A stretch of 45,191 nucleotides of DNA from Syntrophaceae bacterium UBA5764 (GCA_002418825.1 DIEW01000011.1:23198-68388); one strand, 5' to 3'; shown: positions 16,843 through 26,028, counted from the stretch's first letter. Numbers and translations: made by a program. The notes: generated from the letters alone by a model not told the origin.

Positions 16843-17796
16843 TTATTTGCCTTTATAAAGAAAACGCTCAAAAAAACGATTATAGGCAGTCCAGTCGGAG
16901 TCTTCATTCCCGGCGTCGGAGATAAACGTTTCGAAAGCGTTCAGTTTGGCATCAAGGTCATCGATATAATGAACAACAAGGGCTTCCAGTGTTTTCGGAC
17001 GTTTTGGGGAGCCGAATTCAAATTCTCCGTGGTGGCTCAAAAGCAAATGACGCAGTTCCAGGGATAACTGTTCGGGAAAATCAGGCAAAGAAGCGATAAC
17101 CTTGTTAATCATTCCCACGCCCATGACAATATGGCCGATCAATCTTCCTTCGTCGCTGTAATCAATCAGGCTCTGATAACTAAATTCATGAATTTTGCCG
17201 ATATCGTGGAGTATTCCGCCGGTAATGAGCATATCTTTGTTTAGGTTGGGATAATGTTCAGAAACTTTTTCCAGCAGGCGCACGACGGAAAGAGTGTGCT
17301 CCAGCAGGCCGCCCAGATAAATATGGTGAAAGCCTTTGGCCGCGGGAGCTTTCTTAAACATTTCTGTGTTTTTTTCTTCACTGAAAAAAACTTGTAATAG
17401 CTTTTTTAAATGTTCGCTTTGAATATTGTTTATGTAAGATAGAATTTCAGCGAACATCGCATTGACGTCTTTGTTGACGGATGGCAGATAGTCCGCCGGC
17501 TCTATTTCTTCCCAGGGCGTTTTTTTTATGGTGAAGATGGAAAGTTGAATCGCGTTTTTATAACTGGCGGCATTGCCTTCAACGAATATAATATCGCCTT
17601 TTTTGAACAGACGATCCAATTCCACGGCATTTTCCCACACCTTGCTGTCGAGTTCACCGCTTTTATCTTTGAGGCGTAAATTTAAATATGGTGACCCTTT
17701 TTGAGAAAAGGCCATACTTTTTTCCGCGACTAAAAAATTGTCCGCGATTTTGTCGCCCTTTTTAATGTCTTTGACGTAGATAGCTTTATTTTTCAA
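16843..17796 (-). CDS. OB-fold/HD-domain 3'-5' exonuclease (YhaM-like)
   Basis: A 317-aa protein with an N-terminal OB-fold nucleic-acid-binding domain (about residues 5-100, including LNLRLKDKSGELDSKVW and GNAASYKNAIQLSI). An HD phosphohydrolase domain follows (about 150-290) with His167 in LLEHTLSV and the His197-Asp198 pair in GGILHDIGKI. This is the architecture of YhaM/Cbf1, a 3'-to-5' exoribonuclease of Gram-positive bacteria; homologues in deltaproteobacteria are less studied. I chose the TTG at 17796 because it overlaps the fdhD stop by four bases (TTGA) and gives a protein that starts at the OB fold. The frame is open further upstream within fdhD, but that part has no OB-fold character. 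Confidence 0.82.
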   Translation of the reverse strand: MKNKAIYVKDIKKGDKIADNFLVAEKSMAFSQKGSPYLNLRLKDKSGELDSKVWENAVELDRLFKKGDIIFVEGNAASYKNAIQLSIFTIKKTPWEEIEPADYLPSVNKDVNAMFAEILSYINNIQSEHLKKLLQVFFSEEKNTEMFKKAPAAKGFHHIYLGGLLEHTLSVVRLLEKVSEHYPNLNKDMLITGGILHDIGKIHEFSYQSLIDYSDEGRLIGHIVMGVGMINKVIASLPDFPEQLSLELRHLLLSHHGEFEFGSPKRPKTLEALVVHYIDDLDAKLNAFETFISDAGNEDSDWTAYNRFFERFLYKGK

Positions 17797-18572
17797 ATGA
17801 TTACCCGCCTTTCCTGAGAATAGATGTTCATTTTTCCACCGCGCACATAACCGACAGAAGTTATGTTTGCTTTCCTTAAAAGTTCGACAGCTTTTAAAGT
17901 AGGTGCGGAATGTGAAATTATTGCCGGTATCCCCATATTCCATACTTTATAAACAATCTCGGAAGAAATCCGTCCCGTGGTGAACAATATGGCATCGTCA
18001 ATGTTTATTCCCCGCAGGAGGCAGTGTCCCGCGAGCATATCGATGGTATTATGGCGCCCGATGTCTTCACGCAAGACAAAAAGTTTATCTTCACGCGCCA
18101 GGGCGGAACAATGCGTTCCGTGTGTTTCTTTGTGAATGTGCGTGCCTTCCAGAAAGTCTTTCATTAATTTAAGCGCGACACCTGATTTTATCCTAAAAGA
18201 ATCCGGTACTCTCAAAGGTAAAAGAGAATCGATATGCGCCTGATCCCGCGCGCCGCTGGAGGCAATGCTGGTGGTATTCGCCGCGCTGTATTTTTTATCT
18301 TCTTTGAGAATAACGTTGACGTGATGGGTATTATTATCAACTTCGATTTTCAGTATTTGATCGCGCGTGCTGACGATTCTTTCTGATTTTAAAAAGCCTG
18401 CCGCCAGTTCGTCGGGATAATTTCCTGCGCAGGCGATGCTTGCGACGAATTTGCCGTTTAGAAGAACTTCCAGGCTAACTTCCTGTATTATTTTTACCGA
18501 CACAGGAGAAATGGTTTCGTTGTCCGCGCAATGTATGTCTATCGTTTTTATTACTTGGTTTATATCAGTCAT
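17793..18572 (-). CDS. fdhD: Formate dehydrogenase accessory sulfurtransferase FdhD
   Basis: FdhD passes sulfur from a cysteine desulfurase to the molybdenum/tungsten cofactor before insertion into formate dehydrogenase. Conserved blocks are DELAAGFLKSERI, the loop with one cysteine (Cys155 in GTHCSALA, where E. coli has CxxC) and LREDIGRHNTID (about residues 167-178). Length (259 aa) is typical. Its ATG overlaps the selB stop by four bases, so the two are co-translated. This makes sense if the organism's formate dehydrogenase contains selenocysteine. No formate dehydrogenase gene is in the window. Confidence 0.93.
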   Translation of the reverse strand: MTDINQVIKTIDIHCADNETISPVSVKIIQEVSLEVLLNGKFVASIACAGNYPDELAAGFLKSERIVSTRDQILKIEVDNNTHHVNVILKEDKKYSAANTTSIASSGARDQAHIDSLLPLRVPDSFRIKSGVALKLMKDFLEGTHIHKETHGTHCSALAREDKLFVLREDIGRHNTIDMLAGHCLLRGINIDDAILFTTGRISSEIVYKVWNMGIPAIISHSAPTLKAVELLRKANITSVGYVRGGKMNIYSQERRVII

Positions 18573-20482
18573 TCTTTTCCTCTTAAAATGCGATGATCGC
18601 CGACGCGCATCGTCAGTTTGTCTGTATCAAAATATTCCATAAGCGGTATAATGTATTTACGGGAAAGTCCGGTAAGTTCTTTAAAGCTTACCGGCGTTGC
18701 CTTGCCTTCTTTAACAAGCAGCGCTTTGTAATTTTTGCGCAGATTATCAAGGGCTTCACGCGTGAATATCAGTTCTTCGTTGATTTTGATTAAAGAGCCT
18801 TCTTTGAGCAGCAGTTTGATTATATTTTGCGCTTCCGTTTTTTTATCCTGAAAATTGTTGATAACATCCTTAAATGAAGACGGAGTCAGGCCGGCTTCGT
18901 TGTATATTTTCAATATTTCCTGGCGAATTGAGTTCAAATCATCGGCAAGCGTCACTTTGTGCCCGAAAAGGCGAACGGTTTCCTTGTCAACTTCGATTGT
19001 TTTGTTGGCGGTCAAGTTCTGCAAAAGCATAAAAAACAGCTTGGGAGAAATATCGCGCCCCAGGGAAGCCTTGAGTTCTTCTTTGGAAATACCTTCACGC
19101 AAGGGATTTTTCTTCTGGTATTGAGAAATAATTTCCGCCGCACTTTGGGCAAGTTTTTCATAAAAAGACGCGGAGATTATATTAGTTTCTTCTTTATCCG
19201 TGATAAGAGCGGATTTTTGGGAGAGGATAGACTGCAGCTCTTCCTTGATATTTTTTGCGTTTGTTCCCAGACGGAAAACAAGATGGCGCAAATTAGTCCC
19301 GGCAAATCCGGCTCTTTCCAGTATAACTTCAATTTTTTTTGGCAGCGTACCGTTTAAGAGCGTAGCCAATTCTTCGATTACTTTTTTGTTGAGCCGTTTA
19401 TGCTTGGGCGGCAGCGGATCAATAATGAGGCCGCCGCCTATTGTGGTGATGGGTGAATAGCTGCGCAGGACAAAGCGGTCGCCCGTGACGACGACGTCTT
19501 TTTTTTCCAGGATAAGCTGGGCGAACCCTTTTTCGCCGGGCGCCAATTCGTCTTTTTCTATTAAAATTACACGGGCGATAATTTCGCTTGCTCCTGTGTG
19601 CAGTCGCGCCAGTGTCCTATTTTTAAGGCTTTTGGCGTTATTTTTTAGATATTCGATAAAAACATCCAATCTGGTTGTGGGAACAACGGTCCCGGGACGC
19701 GCCAAAACATCGCCGCGTTGCAGAGACTCTTTTTCAATACCCTGCAGATTGATAGCCGTGCGTTGTCCGGCAGTTGCTTCCTGAGTGGGCTGATTGTGCA
19801 CCTGAATCCCTCTGATACGGGCGCTTATTTCTTCCGGCAAAATAAGAACATCTTCTCCCACGCTGATGGAATCGGAAATCAGTGTTCCGGTGACGACAGT
19901 GCCGAATCCTTTCATCGTGAAAACCCTATCTACAGGCAGACGGAAAATGCCGCAATCGTTTTTTTTAGGAATATTTTGCACGACGGTATCGAGCGCGGCG
20001 GTTAATTCATCAATGCCTTTTTGTTTGAGCGCGGAAACGGGAATAACCGGCACGCCTTCCAGAAATGTTCCTTTCAGAAAATCCTGAATTTCCGTTTTTA
20101 CCAATTCGAGCCAATCATTTTCCACCATGTCGATCTTGGTCAGCGCGACCAGGCCTGAGCGTATTCCCAAAAGGGAACAAATATGGAGATGCTCTTTTGT
20201 CTGCGGCATAATGCTTTCGTCCGCAGCGATAATCATCATCACCAGATCAATGCCCGCGGCGCCGGAAACCATATGCTTGATAAATTTTTCATGGCCGGGA
20301 ACATCCACAATGCCCAATGTCTTGCCGGAAGGAAGCTTAAGCGAGGCAAAACCCAACTCTATGGTTATGCCTCTTTCCTTTTCTTCCTTTAAACGGTCCG
20401 TATCGGTGCCGGTGAGCGCTTTGATTAAAGCGGTTTTCCCGTGGTCCACATGGCCTGCTGTGCCTAAAACAACATGCCTCAT
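18569..20482 (-). CDS. selB: Selenocysteine-specific elongation factor SelB
   Basis: Specialised EF-Tu-like GTPase that delivers Sec-tRNA to in-frame UGA codons bearing a SECIS hairpin. The G domain shows GHVDHGKT (residues 10-17), DVPGH (60-64) and TKID (115-118). Beta-barrel domains II and III follow. The C-terminal third (about 380-637) has the winged-helix repeats that bind SECIS RNA, with LVKEGKATPVSFKELTGLSRKYIIPLMEYFD near the end. Length (637 aa) is as expected. selA, selD and the tRNA-Sec gene are not in the window. It heads an operon with fdhD and the YhaM-like gene and is divergent from ruvX across 149 AT-rich bases in which I could not pick a convincing promoter. Confidence 0.97.
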   Translation of the reverse strand: MRHVVLGTAGHVDHGKTALIKALTGTDTDRLKEEKERGITIELGFASLKLPSGKTLGIVDVPGHEKFIKHMVSGAAGIDLVMMIIAADESIMPQTKEHLHICSLLGIRSGLVALTKIDMVENDWLELVKTEIQDFLKGTFLEGVPVIPVSALKQKGIDELTAALDTVVQNIPKKNDCGIFRLPVDRVFTMKGFGTVVTGTLISDSISVGEDVLILPEEISARIRGIQVHNQPTQEATAGQRTAINLQGIEKESLQRGDVLARPGTVVPTTRLDVFIEYLKNNAKSLKNRTLARLHTGASEIIARVILIEKDELAPGEKGFAQLILEKKDVVVTGDRFVLRSYSPITTIGGGLIIDPLPPKHKRLNKKVIEELATLLNGTLPKKIEVILERAGFAGTNLRHLVFRLGTNAKNIKEELQSILSQKSALITDKEETNIISASFYEKLAQSAAEIISQYQKKNPLREGISKEELKASLGRDISPKLFFMLLQNLTANKTIEVDKETVRLFGHKVTLADDLNSIRQEILKIYNEAGLTPSSFKDVINNFQDKKTEAQNIIKLLLKEGSLIKINEELIFTREALDNLRKNYKALLVKEGKATPVSFKELTGLSRKYIIPLMEYFDTDKLTMRVGDHRILRGKE

Positions 20483-20631
20483 TTGTCTTGCCCTAATTTC
20501 TTAAAATTATAATTTAAAGAAATAACAAACAACGCGTATTTTCACAACATTAAATTTGTTCAATATTTATCGGCTATATTACTTGTTGAAAATACAGACG
20601 GGAATTGTTAAAAAATAAATAGAGGTGTTGC

Positions 20632-21057
20632 TTGCGTATCCTTGGCTTAGATTACGGAGAAAAAAGAATTGGGGTAGCTGTGGGCGATGAGGAAGGTCTT
20701 ATTGCTCAAGGATTGCCGACAATAATAAGGAAAACTCAAAAACACGACATGGAAATTTTGACAAATCTGATAAAAAATCATTCCATAGAAAAAATTGTTA
20801 TTGGTTATCCCGTGCGTTTGGATGGCTCGGAAGGAATCCAATGTGAAAAGGTCAACCGTTTTGCGGCTGTACTGCAGAAAACATTTTTACTGCCCATAGT
20901 TAGATGGCCGGAGACGATGTCCACAAAAGATGCAGAAGAAATACTGATCAATTCTGGAATACGTTGGAAAAAAAGAAAAAACAAAGTCGATAAGATAGCT
21001 GCCTGTTTGATACTGCAAAGCTATCTTGATTCGATTTGTCATAAGTCTCAGGATTAG
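20632..21057 (+). CDS. ruvX: Putative Holliday junction resolvase / pre-16S rRNA nuclease RuvX (YqgF)
   Basis: Small RNase H-fold nuclease of the YqgF family. E. coli YqgF matures the 5' end of 16S rRNA, and a Holliday-junction role has also been proposed. Conserved parts are GLDYGEKRIGVAVGD at the N-terminus (catalytic Asp), VIGYPVRLDGSEG in the middle, and VDKIAACLILQSYLD near the C-terminus. The motif usually read as DERLST is here PETMSTKDAEE. The start is TTG at 20632 with AGAGGTG just upstream. mltG follows after 11 bases, a pairing common in bacteria. Confidence 0.92.
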   Translation: MRILGLDYGEKRIGVAVGDEEGLIAQGLPTIIRKTQKHDMEILTNLIKNHSIEKIVIGYPVRLDGSEGIQCEKVNRFAAVLQKTFLLPIVRWPETMSTKDAEEILINSGIRWKKRKNKVDKIAACLILQSYLDSICHKSQD

Positions 21058-21068
21058 TCCGGGGAGAA

Positions 21069-22220
21069 ATGAAAGAAACAGGGGGCAAGACGATTTTTAA
21101 AAAGTTTCGTAAGAAAACGGATGTTAAATCCGGAAGCAAAACGAGGAAAAGAACGCTTCGAAGCAAGCCGGTTAAGCATGTTTTATCTCCAGCTATGATT
21201 ATTGCCATTCGGTATTTTCTTGTAATTTGTTTTGCTGTAATTGTATTATTCGGAGGTCTGTTGATTCATTATTCAATGAGTCCCGTTGATGATAAAAATG
21301 CGACAGTAATACTTGATATTCCTACCGGTTCCAGTTTTTTGAAGGTTACGAACATTCTCGATGAAGCGGGTTTGGTAAAAAATAAATTCTTATTTAATTT
21401 GTTAGCCGTAGTCAAAAAAGCCACACGAGTTATTCGTGCTGGCGAGTACGAATTTAACACATCAATGACTCCTTCAGCGATACTGAGAAAATTGGTGCGG
21501 GGGGATATCAAGAAATATCGCGTTACTATACCCGAAGATTTTAACGTGAGGGATATAGCACGTCGGCTGGACGATTACCGGCTGATAGATAAAAAAACTT
21601 TCTTGGAATTGGCACGGGATAAAAAATTTTTGGCATCTATGGGTATTGAGGCGGATTCTATAGAGGGGTATCTTTTCCCGGATACGTATAATTTTCATCG
21701 CTCCATGAGCACGCGTCAAATTATGAGTTTTATGGTCAGCCAGTTTTGGAAGAAAGTAACGCCGGAAATGGCGGAAGAAGCTGCGAAGAGGGGATTAACA
21801 CTTCATCAGCTTATTACTTTTGCCTCTTTAATTGGTAAAGAGTCTGGTTACTATGATGAAAAAAACCTGATTTCTGCCGTGTTTCATAACAGACTTAAAA
21901 AGAAAAGGCGACTGCAAAGCGATCCCACTACTGTTTATGATTTAGATGATTTTCAGGGAAAAATTTTAAAAAGTCATTTGAAAAGGAAATCTCCCTATAA
22001 TACCTATCTGATCGATGGTTTGCCTCCTGGTCCCATTGCTAATCCCGGACTTTCTTCTATCAGGGCGGTACTTAACCCAGCACCTGTTAATTATCTTTAC
22101 TTTGTTTCCAAGAATGACGGGACGCATGCTTTTTCAGAAACATTGGAACAGCATTATGAGGCCATCAAAGAACTTCGTCGGTTTCAGCAGGAAGCCAAAG
22201 CGAATAATTTGGAAAAGTAA
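21069..22220 (+). CDS. mltG: Endolytic murein transglycosylase MltG (YceG)
   Basis: Membrane-bound lytic transglycosylase that cuts nascent glycan strands and helps set their length. A basic cytoplasmic N-terminus (residues 1-42) precedes one transmembrane helix (about 44-66), a LysM-like subdomain (IPTGSSFLKVTNILDEAGLV, then VTIPEDFNVRDIARRL) and the catalytic YceG domain. The predicted catalytic Glu258 is in LIGKESG. The conserved GLPPGPIANPG loop at 318-327 contains a PPG motif, of the type known to need EF-P for efficient translation. Length is 383 aa. It lies 11 bases after ruvX. Confidence 0.94.
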   Translation: MKETGGKTIFKKFRKKTDVKSGSKTRKRTLRSKPVKHVLSPAMIIAIRYFLVICFAVIVLFGGLLIHYSMSPVDDKNATVILDIPTGSSFLKVTNILDEAGLVKNKFLFNLLAVVKKATRVIRAGEYEFNTSMTPSAILRKLVRGDIKKYRVTIPEDFNVRDIARRLDDYRLIDKKTFLELARDKKFLASMGIEADSIEGYLFPDTYNFHRSMSTRQIMSFMVSQFWKKVTPEMAEEAAKRGLTLHQLITFASLIGKESGYYDEKNLISAVFHNRLKKKRRLQSDPTTVYDLDDFQGKILKSHLKRKSPYNTYLIDGLPPGPIANPGLSSIRAVLNPAPVNYLYFVSKNDGTHAFSETLEQHYEAIKELRRFQQEAKANNLEK

Positions 22221-22266
22221 AAGATGCTTGGATAAATTGAGAGATTTATAGCGCTGAGATATTTCC

Positions 22267-24378
22267 ATGAATGAGGGAAAGGCACAAAAACAGGTAAATA
22301 AAAACATTTCTCCGGCACTTCTCGAGGAAGCATATGCAGCTTTATACATAATTCAAGATGGGCTCATCAGTTATGTCAATCAGCAATTCTGTGACCTGCT
22401 AGGGTATAAGAACTCTGGTGAATTAATCGACAGGCCGTTTCTGGATTTGGTTCATCCTAGTGATCGCTTTTTGGTGAAATTGGATGAGTCAGGTACAAAA
22501 AGTAAAGATTTTCAAGACAGTCATCCCGTCAGATTCTTAAGAAAATCAGGTAAATCGCAGTGGATGATGGTGAAAGAAATATTCAGCGTTTATCAGGAGG
22601 GGACGGCGATCGTCGGATGTTTGTTCGATGTAACGCGGCTGAAAAACAATATGGAATATCTTGATGCTTCCCTGCGAAGATATGAAACTATTTTGAATGA
22701 TGTCGAAGTGCAGCTGGGCGAAATGGATTTAGAGGGCAACATCACTTTTGTTAATGACGCCGTGTGTAAAATGTGGAAACTCCCGCGCGCAGAACTTTTG
22801 GGTAAAAACTATGAAAAATACGTCAGCGATGAAACGAAAAAACGCTTTTCTGAGGTTTACAGAAATGTCTTCAAAACGAGACTACCCGTTAAAAATATCA
22901 TATTTGAGGTGACGGATCACAAAGGTGTGGTCAGAACAATTGAGAAGTCAATTTCTCTGGCGCGCGACGCGGAAGGCTTGATTTCCGGGTTCCACATGGT
23001 TACACGCGATATTACCGAACGCAAGGAGGCGGAAAACAAACTTATTGAGCATCGCTCTCGTCTGGAAGCAATTTTCGGCAGCGTCAAGGACGCGATTATT
23101 ACAGTTGATCCTGACCTGCGCGTTATTGAAGCCAACAAATCAATGGACAATATCTGCGGTATTACCGTCGGGCAGATTGTCGACAGACAATTTTTCGAGT
23201 GTAAGTTTCCGTGCAGCCGCGCTTGTGGGGAAGTACTGAGGCAGATACTGGAAAATGAAGTTGCCGTAAAAGAATATAAAATAGAATGCGAGCATCAACT
23301 GCGCCCGCAGCAGGTGGTCAGCGTTTCCAGTTCGCCCCTGCGCGACGGACACGGAAATTTTATGGGCGCGGTAATGGTTATTCGCGATATCACGCTCCTG
23401 CGCGATGTGGAGCGCGAACTGCGTGAAAGGAATCAGTTTCAGAATCTTGTGGGCCGAAATAAGACCATGCAGAATATTTACCGTTTGCTGGAGGATCTGG
23501 CCAATCTCGACACCACGGTTTTGATTACCGGCGAATCCGGCACGGGCAAGGAGCTGGTGGCGCGCGCGTTGCATTACAGCGGCAACCGCGCGTTTAAACC
23601 ATTCACTACGGTAAATTGTTCGGCGCTTGCGGAAAGCCTGCTAGAGAGCGAACTTTTTGGCCATGTGAAGGGCGCGTTTACCGGCGCGATAAAGGACAGG
23701 TTGGGAAGATTTGAAACCGCCAACGGCGGCACGATTTTTCTGGATGAAATAGGGGATATTTCACCTTTAATCCAGCTCAAACTTCTGCGCGTTTTGCAGG
23801 AAAAGGAATTTGAGCGTGTGGGCGAATCCACGTCGCGCAAGGTGGATGCCCGTGTCATTGCTTCTACCAATAAAGACCTCAGAGAAAAAGTTAAAAATGG
23901 CGAATTCCGTCAGGATCTTTATTATCGACTCAAGGTAGTGGAAGTTGTCCTGCCGTCGCTGCAGGAAAGACTCGAAGACATACCTCTTTTAGTTGATCAT
24001 TTTCGTGTTATTTTCAATCAACGATTCGGTAAAAACATCGAAGGAATTTCCCGGGAAGTGCTGGGCAGGTTTATGGATTATTCTTGGCCGGGCAATGTGC
24101 GGGAACTGGAGCATGTCATAGAACACGCCTTTGTTTTATGCCACAGCGGTTTGATTACCATTGAACAAATACCCGCGGAGATCCGCAATATTACGCCGTC
24201 TGAGAGCCAAATACGGCAGAAAACTAAATTGAAAGCGCCGCGTGAAAAAGAAGAAATCATCAATGCTCTGAAAAAAACGGGCTGGAACAAGGCCAAGGCC
24301 GCGCGTCTTCTGGGTATCGGCAGGCGAACGATTTACCGTAAAATCGATGTTCACCGGATTGAAAAAGAACAGGTGTAG
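22267..24378 (+). CDS. PAS-domain sigma-54-dependent transcriptional activator
   Basis: Bacterial enhancer-binding protein (703 aa). Three PAS domains fill the N-terminal half (about residues 18-128, 138-255 and 262-380). There is no receiver domain, so activity is probably set by signals sensed directly by PAS. The AAA+ domain shows Walker A GESGTGKE (422-429), the sigma-54-contact loop GAFTGA (469-474) and Walker B GTIFLDEIGD (488-497). A Fis-type helix-turn-helix is at 666-695. The third PAS holds a cysteine cluster (Cys312, 316, 320 and 341), as in PAS domains that might bind iron-sulfur or sense redox. Its target is unknown. The convergent alcohol dehydrogenase is the nearest candidate, though I found no good sigma-54 promoter there. 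Confidence 0.93.
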   Translation: MNEGKAQKQVNKNISPALLEEAYAALYIIQDGLISYVNQQFCDLLGYKNSGELIDRPFLDLVHPSDRFLVKLDESGTKSKDFQDSHPVRFLRKSGKSQWMMVKEIFSVYQEGTAIVGCLFDVTRLKNNMEYLDASLRRYETILNDVEVQLGEMDLEGNITFVNDAVCKMWKLPRAELLGKNYEKYVSDETKKRFSEVYRNVFKTRLPVKNIIFEVTDHKGVVRTIEKSISLARDAEGLISGFHMVTRDITERKEAENKLIEHRSRLEAIFGSVKDAIITVDPDLRVIEANKSMDNICGITVGQIVDRQFFECKFPCSRACGEVLRQILENEVAVKEYKIECEHQLRPQQVVSVSSSPLRDGHGNFMGAVMVIRDITLLRDVERELRERNQFQNLVGRNKTMQNIYRLLEDLANLDTTVLITGESGTGKELVARALHYSGNRAFKPFTTVNCSALAESLLESELFGHVKGAFTGAIKDRLGRFETANGGTIFLDEIGDISPLIQLKLLRVLQEKEFERVGESTSRKVDARVIASTNKDLREKVKNGEFRQDLYYRLKVVEVVLPSLQERLEDIPLLVDHFRVIFNQRFGKNIEGISREVLGRFMDYSWPGNVRELEHVIEHAFVLCHSGLITIEQIPAEIRNITPSESQIRQKTKLKAPREKEEIINALKKTGWNKAKAARLLGIGRRTIYRKIDVHRIEKEQV

Positions 24379-24389
24379 TAAATTTAAAA

Positions 24390-24414
24390 CCTCTTTTCTT
24401 GATAAGAAAAGAGG
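24390..24414. terminator. Hairpin after the sigma-54 activator gene
   Basis: A perfect 11-bp inverted repeat (CCTCTTTTCTT at 24390-24400, AAGAAAAGAGG at 24404-24414) with a 3-base loop lies 12 bases after the activator's stop. On the + strand no T-run follows. On the - strand TTTTAAATTT follows, so it may also act as a second stop for the alcohol dehydrogenase transcript. Confidence 0.55.
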
Positions 24415-24506
24415 TAATACCCATACGTAAATCGAAGGCAGGTACGGATGAATAATTATTTATCCAGTGAAAAAAATTCTTTTTCCATGCTTCATGTAAA
24501 AAGAAA

Positions 24507-24545
24507 AAAGGGGACGTTTCTATTTATAAAAGAACCATCCCCTTT
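24507..24545 (-). terminator. Intrinsic terminator of the alcohol dehydrogenase gene
   Basis: Read on the - strand, the arm AAAGGGGA (24545-24538) pairs perfectly over 8 bp with TCCCCTTT (24514-24507). An inner, imperfect extension is also present. The hairpin is followed by a long T-rich run (TTTCTTTTT). It begins about 20 bases after the alcohol dehydrogenase stop codon. Confidence 0.75.
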
Positions 24546-24564
24546 AAGGACAAGTAATGATATT

Positions 24565-25728
24565 TTATTTTGCGTTTGTTAATATTTCGACGATTACTTC
24601 TTTGGTGTAACTTGTCATCCCCCACATCTGAGCGTTGTTGACGGCATTATCGGCTATTTTTTCGACGTCGTTTTCCGTAATGTTTGCCTCTTTTAGTGAA
24701 ACCGGAGCACCGAGGGAGGCAAACCATGATTTTAGTTTTGCCGTTCCTTTATCTGCGGCTTTAAGGTTATCAGTGTTGTTTACGCTAAAAACTTCCTGCG
24801 CGAAGCGCGCCAGCCTGTCTTTTTTTTCTTCACGCGCCCAGATCATCCAGGCGGGCAAAACGATAGAGAGTCCGGCACCGTGAGCGATATCATACAGAGC
24901 GCTCAGAGCATGTTCAATCATATGTGCGGGAAAAGCAGAAAAACCCATGCCGGCGGTAGTGATACCGTTGAACCCGACAACAGACGCCCACATGACATTG
25001 GCGCGCGCGTCATAATCGTCCGGTTTTTTCATGATGACATCAGTGCTTTCCATTACTGTTTTGATTAATGATTCATTCAGACGGTCCTGTAAAATGGTGG
25101 AATTGGCCGATGTGTTGAAATAAGCTTCCAGCATGTGAGCAATAGCATCTATTGAGCTATAAGCGCTGTATTCCTTGTCCAGGGAAAAAAGCGTAGAGGG
25201 ATCGAGAATCGAAACACGCGGTTGAAAATATCTGGAAGCCATGCCGAATTTATAACAGCAATCTTCCTTGGTGAGCACGGCGCCGTTATTCATTTCGGAA
25301 GCGCTGGCAGAAACTGTAGCCACGGCCAATATGGGAAGTGCGTCTTTAACTGTTTGGGTGTAAGTAAAAAAATCCCATACGCTGTGATCGACTTTTACGC
25401 CGGCGGCAATGACTTTGGCGGAATCAATAACACTGCCGCCGCCCACACCCAGAACAACGTCCACGTTTTCCTTACGCGCCAGTTCAATGCCTTTTTCCAC
25501 ATGCGAAAGCACGGGATTGGATTTCACGCCGGGGAAATCGACAAAGGCCACACCGGCTTGTTTGAGCGAGGTTGTCACCTGATCGTAAACGCCGTTTTTC
25601 AAAATACTGCTTTTCCCGTAAACGAGCAGGGCTTTTTTGCCGAATTTAGCCGTTTCTTTACCGAGACGTTTAACTTCGCCTTTGCCAAAAATAATTTTTG
25701 TTGGATTGTGAAATATAAAATTTTGCAT
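24565..25728 (-). CDS. Iron-containing alcohol dehydrogenase (butanol dehydrogenase-like)
   Basis: Group III metal-dependent alcohol dehydrogenase, 387 aa, related to BdhA/YqhD-type NAD(P)H-linked alcohol/aldehyde oxidoreductases. The nucleotide-binding loop is GVGGGSVIDSAK (residues 94-105). Likely metal ligands are Asp194, His198, His269 and His283, with the family's spacing (DAIAH, then PAHMIEH and HGAG). The ATG at 25728 has AAGGAC upstream. It is a single-gene unit with its own terminator, convergent to the sigma-54 activator. The physiological substrate cannot be read from the sequence. A fermentative or syntrophic organism would use such an enzyme for aldehyde-alcohol interconversion. 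Confidence 0.92.
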   Translation of the reverse strand: MQNFIFHNPTKIIFGKGEVKRLGKETAKFGKKALLVYGKSSILKNGVYDQVTTSLKQAGVAFVDFPGVKSNPVLSHVEKGIELARKENVDVVLGVGGGSVIDSAKVIAAGVKVDHSVWDFFTYTQTVKDALPILAVATVSASASEMNNGAVLTKEDCCYKFGMASRYFQPRVSILDPSTLFSLDKEYSAYSSIDAIAHMLEAYFNTSANSTILQDRLNESLIKTVMESTDVIMKKPDDYDARANVMWASVVGFNGITTAGMGFSAFPAHMIEHALSALYDIAHGAGLSIVLPAWMIWAREEKKDRLARFAQEVFSVNNTDNLKAADKGTAKLKSWFASLGAPVSLKEANITENDVEKIADNAVNNAQMWGMTSYTKEVIVEILTNAK

Positions 25729-26012
25729 GTAACAAGTCCTTTCAATTTAATAATCTGTTGGCCGGTTCCAGCCGTTTTTTGGTGACGCAAACAAAATTAT
25801 GTGTGCATAATACATGATTTTTCGTTAACACGCAAAGCCTGCGCAAAGCCGTATTCAGGTCATTGACTGAAATTTATTGCAATCGTTATTAAGTTTTAAA
25901 AAATGATGAGACTAAAAAATACAGATGTTTGATAAGTATAATAAATCTTCATTTAAAAATCCATTTTAAATGTATTATTTATTGAATTATCTGGTTTATT
26001 TCCATTATTACT

Positions 26013-26028
26013 GTGTGTCATGACACAC
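26013..26028. repeat. Perfect 16-bp palindrome, possible operator
   Basis: GTGTGTCATGACACAC reads the same on both strands. Fourteen bases further on, AGTGTGCCA (26042-26050) forms a second inverted pair with the palindrome's right arm TGACACACT (26021-26029), differing at one base. It lies about 285 bases upstream of the alcohol dehydrogenase start and about 290 bases before the mraZ promoter. The arrangement suggests a dimeric regulator binding tandem sites. The regulator is not identified. Confidence 0.45.

Noticed and set aside
20483..20631. tRNA-Sec or other RNA gene next to selB
   Set aside because: The 149 bases are AT-rich with no cloverleaf-like arms and no CCA-type end.
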